Shown: in pieces, positions 1 to 11,700 of the stretch | How the letters are laid out: every line of letters starts with the position of its first letter | Numbering within the stretch: the stretch's first letter is position 1 | NCBI GenBank assembly: GCA_013399115.1 | Contig: VXAA01003991.1 | Location: 299,237 to 363,236, forward strand | Direction: 5' to 3' | Length of the DNA: 64,000 nt | Origin: Anseranas semipalmata | Lineage: Eukaryota; Chordata; Aves; Anseriformes; Anseranatidae | Notes under the pieces: generated by a model | Database searches by the model: none | Told to the model about the DNA's origin: nothing | The model's input: the letters and a program-made list of their open reading frames with translations, nothing else | Translations under genes and position numbers: made by a program

Positions 1-458
1 GGGTATTCATTGCAATGATTGAGTCAGTCAAAAAAACATTTTGTTACTATGACCTTATTGCTAGATACGGATTCAGTTAATGCAAGTGGTCGTAGTATGA
101 TATATATGTTCTTCAGTTTCATATGTATATGCTATGTCCAGTACTTTCTTTCCTGCAGAATGCTTGTGGACTTAAGATTCTTAACTGGATTTAGAGCAGA
201 CAAGCGGATCTCCTTAATGGGGTGAGGAGGAGAATCTCCTTCCAGAACTGAAAAGTGAATTATCTCATATAGAAGGGGAAGATGGGAAGAATGGCATAAC
301 CTAGGTGCAATGTTTTTGAAGTATTTATTTAGAGGAAACATTTGATGAAAGAGCAGTAAACTGATGTTACGCTGTGTGCTTTATAATGTGAGACTGTAAG
401 CTTTTTTTGTCTGTTGAGTGGGAGACAACATGAGACCTTCAGAAGCACCTCATTTAGA

Positions 459-572
459 ATCATAGAATCATAGAATATACCGAGTTGGAAGGGACCCACA
501 AGGATCATCGAGTCCAACTCCTAGGTCCCTAAAGGGCAACGCAAAATCAGACCATGTGTCTGATTTCTAGCC
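459..572 (-). mobile_element. CR1 LINE 3'-end fragment, inverted
   Basis: The + strand begins with two copies of AATCATAG, the complement of the CR1 3'-terminal repeat. It continues with the typical inverted CR1 tail (GTTGGAAGGGACCCACAAGG, then ATCATCGAGTCCAACTCC) and fades near the CAGACCATGTGTCTGA motif. It is a short 5'-truncated copy in a POT1 intron. The same subfamily tail recurs at 26.78 kb. Confidence 0.9.
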
Positions 573-1029
573 TGCTAGTGAAATACTAACACTAACAGTC
601 CATCACCAGTAATTTAAGTGGTTGTGAAAATATGAAGAGTGGCGATACTAGTTATTGCTAATAACCACGTATTTGTGTAAACCATGTAGTTGTGTAACCA
701 TGTAGCTAAAAGAGAGTAGTGAGATGCTTTCAATGAACAAAATGAGCAGCCCTCTAATAGTGCAGATCAATTAAAACTCTGGTAAGATCTCTGTGCCAGA
801 AGCAAAATAGGTGCTGGCTGAAGTGTACCTTTTATATGTCCCAAGTGCCTGACTTTGAAAATATGTTGCCTTTTTCATGTGATTACTGTTTAAAGAAGCA
901 GTTTGAAATCAGCATTATATAGTCATAGGCTGTTCCTTGATACAAGGGAGGATTCCAGAATCAAGATGCTGCTCTGTCTCTTGTTATGCATCCAGATGTA
1001 TATCTATGTGTAGTCTTAAGACCTGGCCA

Positions 1030-1350
1030 ATCCAGACTAATAAGCGTACTTTTTCTACAGAGGAAGATTGTGATGGGGCAAGGAGTAATGGCTTTAAACT
1101 AAAAGAGAGTAGATTTAGATTAGATATAAGGAAGAAATTCTTTACTGTGAGGGTGGTGAGGCACTGGAACAGGTTGCCCAGAGAAGTTGTGGATGCCCCA
1201 TCCCTAGAAGTGGTCAAGGCCAGGTTGGATGGGGCTTTGAGCAACCTGATCTAGTGGGAGGTGTCCCTGCCCACGTCAGGGGGATTGGAACTAGATGATC
1301 TTTAAGGTCCCTTCCAACCCAAACCGTTCTACGGTTCTATGATTTTCTGG
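1030..1350 (+). mobile_element. CR1 LINE 3' fragment, sense
   Basis: The segment carries the CR1 3' region: a GAAGAAATTCTTTACTGTGA stretch, GAGGCACTGGAACAGG, the GGATGGGGCTTTGAGCAACC motif, then TTGGAACTAGATGATC and a tail of degenerate TTCTACG/GTTCTATGATT repeats. The 105-codon open frame at 937-1254 lies mostly within it and is not a host gene. The 5' boundary is approximate. Confidence 0.9.
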
Positions 1351-2362
1351 TTTCTGTAGGTTAAAGTTACTCTGTCATTGGCTATTAGTGTATCTAAAGT
1401 GAGAGCTGAAGCTGAAATATGACTTAACAGACTGGCTGCTGTAATATTAATGTTAATGGAATTCAATTTAAAATAATTTATCATTTATATAGCGCTATTT
1501 AAAAAATACTTAGAGCGAATATAAATCCAGGTTATTGAATGTGAGTGGCTTGCCAGCTATCAGCTGAATCTTAGGTTAGACTTACAAAAATTATTTGGGT
1601 GCTAGTAAATTTGATTCAAAGGCCTTTAAAACACATCAAAGGGAAAATAACAATATAATGAAGAACAATATGAATGAATTATCCAGAAGTCTCCAGATAA
1701 TCTACTTCTAGAACATTGGTTTGGCGATTTTTGGAAGAGGGGGTTGTGGTAGGAGGGATAAAGGGAGTGAAATTTTGAAATAAAAACAAAGCTGTAAAGA
1801 TTTGTTCAGTGGTCACTATTCTGTAACTTCTTTCTGAATAGTTACTTGTGTAAGTTAATATAAGTCTATTTGTGTAACTTGACGAAACTGTTTCAGAGAA
1901 CACAAAATAATTTAAGCAAAACAAGAAGCACACACTCCACGTGCCCGAGGAGGAAATCTGAGAGAGTTTGGAATCTTTGTGTCAAAATCTTTGGATTTCT
2001 AATGCATCTCCTTTTGTTCTGGCACTGAAAAAAATGTTTTCTGTAATGTAAAAGTGAGATATAGTAGAGAAATCTGTGTAAGCAGGTGTGTTTGTATACA
2101 TAAACAAATAACATGCCATGCATGACGATGGACACAATGTGAATTGCTGAGTATGATCATACATGGGAAAGTTGCAGCACATCAGTCTCTTGAGGGTTGC
2201 ATAGTGAATATAGGAGACAAATTGCGCCCTCAGGAAAGGAATACATTGGCTCCCTTGATCTGTCTTCTTAAGACTGCTTGAGAATCAGATTTTGTAAGAA
2301 GATTTAAGCTGGTTCTGAATGTGCCAGTAATGTTGTCTAGTAAAGCAAAACACACAGGTCAT

Positions 2363-2519
2363 CCCAAGAGGTTTTGGAGTCTCCATCTTTGAAAATATTC
2401 AAAACCCAGCTGGACAAGGCCCTGAGCAACCTGGTCTAGTTGACTCTGCTTTGAGCAGAGTGGTTGGATGAGACAATGTCCAGAGGTCCCTGCCAACCTC
2501 AGCTCTTCTGTGATTCTGT
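2363..2519 (+). mobile_element. CR1 LINE 3'-end fragment, sense, beside a POT1 splice acceptor
   Basis: A 5'-truncated CR1 tail: GGAGTCTCCATCTTTG, then AACCCAGCTGGACAAGGCCC, TGAGCAACCTGGTCTAG, and a TTCTGTGATTCTGTA terminus. Its 3' end lies about 83 bases before the first POT1 exon of the window. Confidence 0.88.
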
Positions 2520-2602
2520 AAAAACAGGGAGAGAGCTTTATGAGGCCTAGAATTTTCCAAGTAAATAGCTAACTTTGTGTTAACATTTTTTTTTTCTTTA
2601 AG

Positions 2603-2763
2603 ATTGGAAGTTTTCTGAGAATTTACAGTATTCATACAAAACAAGCAAGTGCTGAAAATGAAGATGTCTCACATGTAGAATTCCATCTTCATGGTGGCAC
2701 CTGTTACGGTCGAGGAATAGGAGTCTTACCAGAAAGTAACCCAGATGTTAAGGAACTGAAAGC
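2603..2763 (+). CDS. POT1: POT1 exon a: end of second OB fold
   Basis: 161 nt, read from its first base (ATT GGA AGT), leaving two bases (phase 2) for the next exon. It encodes [13 protein letters not shown] and [19 protein letters not shown], collinear with the end of human OB2. The acceptor is TTTCTTTAAG and the donor GTAAGT. The region between HTK and the EFHLHGG motif differs most from human. Confidence 0.96.
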
Positions 2764-5700
2764 GTAAGTTCTACATATTTTTTTCCTAGATGATTCTGGA
2801 AAACAGAATTACAACTGTACAGTTTAGAATTGTAAATGGATGTAAGAACCAGAAACTCTGGAACAAAATATGCCTTTAGCACAGCTAAGATGAAGAATAG
2901 GTATATGGGAGCAATGAGTAAATGAAAGGTAATTTTTTTCAAATGAAAAATTAAGATTTCTATTTTATAGTGATGTAATAATAACTAACATACTTATTCT
3001 GTTTTATAGTGACATATAATTTTTTAAAGATAAAAGCCATGGTTAAGCAAGTGACTCGAGGACATATTAAGCATGTGCATATATGTTAGCTGGAGGTAGT
3101 GAGACTTGAAAGATGTTTAAAATGAAGCATGTAATATAAATGCTTTACTGAACTGAGTTTATACACAAGGGAAAGCTAAGTAACCCAAGTCCCCGTTCTT
3201 TTATCAGGAATTCTGTTTCCCCATAGCACAGGAAAACAGAATTTCTTTTGGCACTATATTGTGTTTAAAGTTCCAGAAGTGCTTTGGAAAGGAGTGCGTC
3301 ACCTGCATCATTAATATACAGCCCCACAACTTCTGATTCAATTGATTTTATGTCTCTACGGGAGAATTTATGTCTGAACACTACACCTGTGTATTGATAA
3401 ACAGTAGGTTTCATATATGTATAGCCTTCAGTATATATATGAAACACTTCACTAGATTGTAAAATATGTAGCCATTTATTTTTAGATTCCTAGAATCTGT
3501 GGATCTGACAGACGGTCAGAATATGGAAGGCATGTCTTCACTGGAGTTAGATGGCACTTTTAACAATATTACAGGTAAGAATAATTGAAAACTGATTTGC
3601 TCTTTTTTCTTATATATGATCAAGATAAAGTTATGGTTATTGCTTCTCTAAATGTGCGATGTTACTTTCATATACAAAGCGTTAGAGAATTTTTTTGGTT
3701 TATTAGACTGGAAATTGACGTAACACTATCCTATCTCACACAGAAGCCTTTCATATACATTGAAAAATATTTTCATAGGAGGTAGTGAATAAATTATTAA
3801 ACACAGGCAGTGTTCTTAATCATACTATATTAGGTCATAAAAGTGGAGTGTCATAACTCCCTATCTCTAAAGGAGGATTCCTGAGACACACAGTGAAAAC
3901 ACCACTAAACAACTGCTTGCTGAGGAGCCTTTCTGAAGCCATTGGATGGAAAAGATGTGTTAGTGGGAGAGTTGCAAGGTGCATGGAGAAGTAGTATTTT
4001 CTGGACAGTTCTCCAGATACAATCTTAAATGATATTTTTATCTTAGAATAAAAATAACTAAAAGTGAATTAAACTCTAAAGCTAGTTGGACATAGTCTGC
4101 ATCTTTGCTTCTGTCTTTTAAAATCCTACGTTACTTAGCCATCAGTAAAATACTTAGAAAGAATTTTGCACAGATTTACTGCACTGTGAATGTAGAATGT
4201 GTAGTAGAGGCTGTTCACGGGAGGGACCAGGCAGTCCATATTTTTTTAGAATAATGTCTGGAATCTTGTCCAGAAAAATTGCAAAGAGATAAATACAGTT
4301 TATATCAGCAGTTAACATTCATTGTATACATTCCGAAAGAGTTCATTTTTATAGGCATTGCTATTTAATATATGCACTAATTTCTGCTCCGATAAATTAG
4401 GTCTTGACATCTAAATTTGTCTCCTGCTTGCTTTGCTTCTTTTTTTGTTATATTGTTTTCATACGTTATTAGGATTTCCATTTTCCTTTGTTCAGCATTT
4501 TGTTCTGTGTGTGTATCTGTCTGTCTACCTGGTTTTGTGTGTCCACATGATAAAGAAGAAAAGAAGGAAGGAAAATAATTTGGAAATTCTTCTTGATTTC
4601 AGATCTAGAATTACACTTACAGAGATGTCAGCAATTATCTGTTACAGGTAGGAAACATTTTGATGTCAAAATAAATTTTATTTTTACTAAAGAATAAAAA
4701 CAGTTTTTGAGATATCAGCTGAAAGGTTGAAGTAATTTCCACTACTTATTACAATAACAACTATTATAAGATTCTAAGTTTATGAATTGTTTTTATTTAT
4801 AAAGGAATACAACATTTATATGTTTTATTTACATTTGTTTCTTTCTATATGTTGAATTTCTGCACTCTGATGTACACTGCAGTTCCACAGCCTGTTATGA
4901 TTTATCTTAAAGGTTGCAGTAACAAGTTGTATTAATAAAATCGAGGCTGCAGCTGGGGGTGGAAAAAGAAAGCGAGAATTAACAGAAGATGCATACCTGC
5001 AATGGCCATTCCCCATATTCCAAATATTACATTGTTTAATAGGTATGTGTGTTTTTTTTGTTATTTTGCAGTATTGACAGATCATCAGGATTTGAGTAAC
5101 ACAGTACTGAAAACTGTTCTGAACAGCACAGCTCCTCAACAGTATCGCATTAGAGCAAAGCTGAGAACTTTTAAACCCCAGAAGCTCTATCAGTCTATTA
5201 AACTTCATTGTTCCAAATGCAACTCTTTGTAAGTGTTTTATGCAATAAAAGTAATTTAGAAATTGTTCTATATGTTTTAGGATGTCTAGATTTTCAGTGT
5301 ATTTTCATCCTCTTTTTGTGTAAAATGAGCTGAATTTTAATGTATTTCATTCTGAGCAAAGATTTGAAATTCACTGGTAATAGGAAAATTTGAAATAGTC
5401 AGATGAGTTGCATTTACAGAATGCTTTGTGCACTTTCAAAACAATTTTTCTTTACTTTCAAATTTGACAGTGAGCTTTTCCCATACTGACGTTGTATTTA
5501 AGTACTAGGTTCTGTCTTGCAGTTTTAAAATAGGGTGTGCAAAAAGGTGTCATAGTCTCCAAATTATGGTCTGCATTAATGAATAGATTATCTTTGACTA
5601 AAGTGAATCTTCCAGAGAAGGCATCTTTTCTTGATCCAGAAATATCAGGGAAATAGCATTCACCTTGGCATTTTTGTCTTTTTTTCTGACAATTCACTTA

Positions 5701-8700
5701 TCATTTTATCATGTTATTTCCCTTGTAATACAGTTTCTCATTGTATCAAATAATGTTTGGTCAAATGATCTCACCTAAAAAAGGCCATTTCTTCTGTAAT
5801 CTCTCTAAAAATGAGGGAAAGTTTGTTTGACATGGTCTATTTTCAATTAAAATATCAAGTGACGTGCATTTTAGTGCTATTCATGATCATCTGAATACTG
5901 TATCACTTTTTTTTTGCCTGGCTTAGCCTAGCATCAGTCATAAGCAAACAGCTTTATAGTTACTGGTGTAAACTATTGCCTTCTTTAAGTATGGCTTGTT
6001 AGCATTCTCCTATCCTTTTGGATTTTTTTGTATAATCAAGATTTATTAGATACAAAAGCCACTGAGACAAGAAAATGCCCCTACTAGCCTTCTCTTAGCA
6101 CTTTTGGTTGCAAACTAGCATGCTTGCTGCTTTAACAATATTTCTCCTTGTCAGATGTTGTTATAACATTATCTTGGTTGCTAATGTAAGAAGTGCTTCA
6201 TCATCTTCACACCATAGAAGTACTTGATCTTTACTACCAAGTATCAAAAGGAAATAATTACCAACTCTCTCTGCCACTTCTGTCACTTTTTTGGATACAT
6301 TTGCCAAGTCTGTATAAGCCTGTAGAATTGACAGGATTTTGTTTGTTCCTTATGAACTTCATCCTTACCCCACAATTTTACTTGACTTTTTATATATTCT
6401 TAACTTGTCAGATTCTCCGTTTCTGTTTGCCTGCTTCTGTTTCAGATATTGTTGCCATATCTTTGCCACAGAATTAGGGCAGACTTTCAGACAGAAAGAT
6501 TTGCAAGGCTTCAGTTAGCATATTTCTTACTACTACTGCTAGCATCCTCCTGCAGTGATGAGATTACTTGCAGTGGTTTTCCAGAAATTTAGCTTCTCTT
6601 TTCTCAACTCTGTGCGTCAGGTGAAAGGAATCAGTGAAATATAATATTGCAGATTGAGTTAAGTGAGTTAAGAGGCCAGGGAAGGAAACACGGTTCTTAC
6701 ATGTTCTGCCATGGCAAAGAAGTTGTTTCCTGTTTTAGCATACACTGAAGAGCTTGACTGAACAAAGTTTGATGTGAGTTTGATCCTTTAACACTTTATT
6801 CAGTAAGATGCATATAATTCTTTATACATAAAGTCCTTGTGAGAGATGTATTTTAGTTCTTCAGACTTTGGCTGAAAGATTCCCTCTAAGTAGCAAAATA
6901 TTCACAGAATCATGGAATGGTTGAGATTGGAAGGAACTTCTGGAGGTCATCTGGTCAACCCCCCTGCTCAAGCATGGCCACCTAGACTACGTCCACATGG
7001 CTTGTGAATATTTCCGAGTAGGGAGACTCCAGAACCTTTCTAGGCAACCTGTTCCATTGCTCAGTCACCTGAACAGTAAAGTGTTTCCTGATGTTCAGAC
7101 AGAACCTCTTGTGTTTCAGTTTGTGCCCATTGCATCTTGTTCTGTTGCTGGACACCACTGAAAAGAGCCTGGCTCTGTCCTCTTTGCACCTACCCCTCAG
7201 TCAGGTGTCTATGTGTATGAGATCCCCCCCCCTGAGCTTCCTATTCTTCAGGATAAAAAGCCCCAGCTCTCTCAGCCTTTCCTTACAGGAGGGATACTCC
7301 AGTCCCTTAATCATTTTTGTGGCCCTTTGTTGGACTATATCCAGTATGTCCGTGTCTCTCTTCTGTACTGGGTAGCCAATAACTGGACACAGTATTCCAG
7401 GTGTGCCCTCACCAGTGCAGAATAGAGGGGAAGGACCACTTCCCTCGACCTGCTTTGCCTAATGCAGCCCGGGACACCATTAGTCTTCTTTGTGGTGAGG
7501 GCATACTGCTGACTCATGTTCAACTTCGTGTCCACCAGGATCCCCAGATCCTTTTCTGCAGAGCTGCTTTTGAGCTGGGTAGCCCCCATTGTGTACTGGT
7601 ACATGGGGTTTGTAGGACTTTGCACTTCTTGCTGAACTTCATGAAGTTCCTGTCAGACCGTTTGTCCAGCCTGTCGAGGTCCTCCTGGGTGGAAGCACAA
7701 CCCTCTGGTATATCTGCCACTCCTCCCAGTCGTCAGCAAACTTGCTGAGGGTGCACTCTACCCTATCATCCAGATCATTAACAAAGATGTTAAACAGGAC
7801 TGGACCCCATATTGACCCCTGAGGTACTCAGCTAGTTATTGGCCTCCAGCTAGACTTTGCACCCTTTGCACCACTGATCACCATCCTCTGGACCCAGCTG
7901 TTGAGCAAGTTTTCAAGTCACCTCACTGTCTGCCCATCCAGCCTATTCATCAACACCTTGTCTATGGGGATCTTATCAGGGACATTGTCAAAAGCCTTAT
8001 AGAAGTTCAGGTGGACGGTATCTGCTGCTCTCCCCTCATCTACCAGACTAGTCATTTAGAAGCTTATCAGGTTGTTCAAGCATGACTTCCTGTTGGTGAA
8101 TCCAGGCTGACTGCTTCACATGCCTGGAAATGATTGCCAGGATTAGCTGCTCCATCACCTTCCAGGGGATCGAGGTGAGACTGACCAGCCGTTAGTTCCC
8201 TGGGTCTTTCTTGCCCTTTTTCACAGATGGGAGTAATGTTTGCTTTCCTCTGGTATTGATATAAACGGAACTAGTTTTAGTCATATATCCACACTAAAGA
8301 GATTACAACCCTCGTGTTTCATTTAATTCAAAACCAATCTGTTCCATTCCTGCCCATGGAGGAAATCTACAGACTACAGTGGCCAGAAGAGTTTAACATT
8401 CCTATTTAAAATAGCAGTCCAGGAACACAGATGGAAAGAGTTCACATGAACAGCACTGTGCTCCTGAAATGAAAGTTCAGGTTCAGCAAGACTTCCTGTA
8501 TGTCAATTTTACAGTTATAGCAGAAGAATATCAAAGTTTGGGTTCTACAGGCAGGAATTGTTCTATTCACTGGTTAAAGCAGCTGCTCTTGGGTTTGAAG
8601 GAGAAATCATTGAAGAAAGCTGCAGGAGTTGTTGGTATTTTCTCTTTAACTCCAGTCTGAAGCTTGCTATCTACTTTCTTTCTTTCAATGTTTTATGAAA

Positions 8701-11700
8701 TAGCTCAAGCCCTGCCCAAGCAGGTCTGTCTTGCTTACAAGAAAACATACTAATATATTTTTTTTCTTTCTGTGCCAACTGCTGGTTCTTTTCCTGTTGT
8801 TGGCAATACTGGTAAAGTTTGAATTCCCTGCATTATTTCTCTGTGGGTGACAACTGGAAATGTATGAGTGGTGCACTCTAACACAACAAAAAAAAAGCTC
8901 TGTGATGCAGAGCTGCAGATTTTCCTTTTACAGTGCATATGTGAAGCTATTCTACTTCTGCACTTTTTTTTTTTCTTTCTCCAAAATACACAAAGTAAAA
9001 TAGGCTGGAACATAAAATTGGAAGTTATGTGAGCTTATGTGGTCTTTCCATTCTACTAAAGTGGCATGCAATTGTGTGGCTTTTTTAAGGCCCAACTGAA
9101 ATCCCGTAAGTTTCTTATTTGTTTTTCCATGGATTTACATGTGTGAACAAAGCCACTAGTCTGCCTCCACTCATACGTAAGCTTACATTACTTAGTATAT
9201 TTATGAAAATGGAAATGAATTATCTTAATATAATTTGCTGTATAACTCTAAATGCCTAAATTGATGTAAAAACAAAATTATTTTTCCTGTATATGCTTTA
9301 AGTCTCGTGACTATATTTTAACATTTATACAGAGTTCTGCCTTCCTTGTTGCTAGATTGCTATTAGTATTTACTTTTTAATTTTGGAAATGGTTTTAGGC
9401 AAGAAGTTCCAGATGGAAATGCCTTTGAGTTAATTTTGCAGAGCTGTGCAGTTACTGCCCCAAACCCAGAATTACCCAGTACATCCTGGTATGAATCTGT
9501 AATGTGGACTACGCAAGACCAGAAACAAAGGAAAATAGCTATTCATTTTGTAAAGCATGATGAAATGCTTCAACAGCCTGAAGATACTTTGCTTATGATA
9601 GAAGGTAAGATAAATAAAATAAAAATATATCACTTCTTATGTCACAGTGTCCACTCTAAGTATATATAAATAATTAAACAAAGTTAAGATATATTGAAGT
9701 TGTATTCAGTGTAGGTAGTGATGATCATAAAGGCATCTTCTAAGAAAAGGAAAACTCAGCTGGAACTTTGTTACTGTTGTGGACACAGAGGAAAAAGTAT
9801 CTGTGAAGGTTCATAAGGTTGGTTAGGTGTTTCTTCTGCCTATTCTGAACTATACGAGTAAGTTTATTGTTGGATCTCCTGAAATTAAAATCTGAATCTG
9901 TTGTTTTCCATTGGTGCTTACTGATTTTTCAGTGCAGGTTTGAAATCTGGTTGAACCTTCTAAAAATAATTTTTAGTCTTAATAAGGTAAAGGTTTGGAA
10001 GGCTTCTGATACAAACTTACATTTAACTTTGTCAGCCTCTGGATGTCAGTGTTGTTTCAGACAAATAAAGCTTCTTGCAGTATGGTGGTTTTTTTTTTTT
10101 TTCTTGGTTTGGTTTGTTTTTTTTTTTTAATCAGATTTGCCTCAGGAAAGAAATAGCCACTGAACTTTAAATAAAGCAGTTTAGCAAGAATACAGATAAG
10201 GAATATTTTTAATAGAATAAGAATAATAAATATATGCATATAGTACCAATCTAAGTCCAAAACAGAGTCCTTTATTGAGCTCAAGTATTGCTGTGAATAA
10301 GTAAATGTGAGTCAGGTGGTCCTTTGCATAAGGGTCCATGACAAGCCACTTTTGTTTCCTGCTATGTTTTATGTTTGACTAGTTCCGATAGTAGACGTAT
10401 GCCTCTGACATGTTCCAAACTGCATTTTTTTGTGTGTGTCATCCAACCTTATCTTTGTGAAAACAAAAGAAAAAAAAATCTATTTCTACTCTGTTCTTCT
10501 AAAAGAACTAAACCATATAACTTGGTAAGTCTTTTTCAGGTATTAAAATGCCAGCAGCTAAGTATCTGTGTATCTGGAAACATGTGCTCCGTGTTGGAGC
10601 ATAATCAGTGTTTTGCTCTTTTTTTCCCATGACATCGATCATGAACCTTTTCCAAGCCATATGCTATTTTCATTTTTAAGGTTTTGGAGGTTAAGATCTT
10701 GAAGTCTCCCTAGAAATCTTCCTGACACTTTTCCAGATACAGACCAGACTCCAAGGCCAAATGCATTATGACAGTTACTGCACAGCCATGGTCAAGATTC
10801 TGTTTGTTTTGTTAAACAAAAGCAAATTTTTAATGTACAACACAAGACTCTATTTTTCCCCATAATCATTATGTTGAAGTGAGAACTTCTTGTCTTGTGT
10901 TTGGTACCTATTGGGCTGGAATTGAGGAAATAGTTCGATAATGGACAGAACTTGTAGGTGAGCCTCCAAAGGGAGTGAGGGAAATCCATAACCATTGCTG
11001 CAGATCAGTTGAACTGAGTGAAGAGTGAAATGTTACAGTTAACAAGTAGATTATTGCTCCTTGAATGTTCTCGTTATTTCTACATGAAATCACTGTGATT
11101 CAAATCATTAACACCTGGTAATGCTCTATGTTTTGTGCTAGTCTCTTAGGAGCCAGAATACATTCACTCAATGAAACTTCATATTACAGCAAAGTTGAAA
11201 GTCTGGAGGCCTTTTAGCAATGCCATAGTTAAAACTACCCTCAATTCTGTATGTTTATCCCTTGGATGAGAGTAGAGGTGTATATGAGAGGCTTTAACTG
11301 TGTCACTGGACTTGGAGGACCTTTTGGGAAACCATTTCAAATATGTATGTCTATTTTCCTTATTTTTTTTATCAGATGTTCTTTGAGGATGCTTCATGTT
11401 ACTTTGCATTTTTACATCACCAGTAATAATTCACCTTTACTGCTTTCTCCTCTAGTTACCTCTGCAATACAAGTAACAAATATACAATATATTTTAGAAC
11501 CCAGTGCCCTAATTGCTTGTCATAAAATCTTTCAAAGAACTTAATTACAGTTAGTGATAAACAACAGTTGTAGAAAATATTTGTTTGCTCACTTTTTTTA
11601 TTATGTGTTGTTCAGTAGCTGATTAAAATCGTATATTTTTATTGAACTGCTATTTCCAAATAAATTAGGGGGAACTCAAGGGTAGAGAGGCCTTGCAGAG

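Larger units (their letters stand above)
1..2602 (+). other. POT1 intron (3' portion), containing three CR1 fragments
   Basis: I find no POT1-like coding segment before the exon at 2603; the exon encoding the preceding part of OB2 must lie outside the window. The stretch is AT-rich and holds an inverted CR1 end near 0.46 kb and two sense CR1 3' ends near 1.1-1.35 and 2.4-2.5 kb. It ends in a strong T-rich polypyrimidine tract and AG at 2601-2602. Confidence 0.8.

Noticed and set aside
937..1254. 105-codon + strand open frame with [21 protein letters not shown] sequence
   Set aside because: Its body is the 3' region of a sense CR1 copy; the frame is a by-product of the repeat.
1..2602. An upstream POT1 exon (OB2 core) inside the window
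   Set aside because: No segment encoding a recognisable OB2 stretch with AG/GT borders was found; the first recognisable exon starts at 2603.
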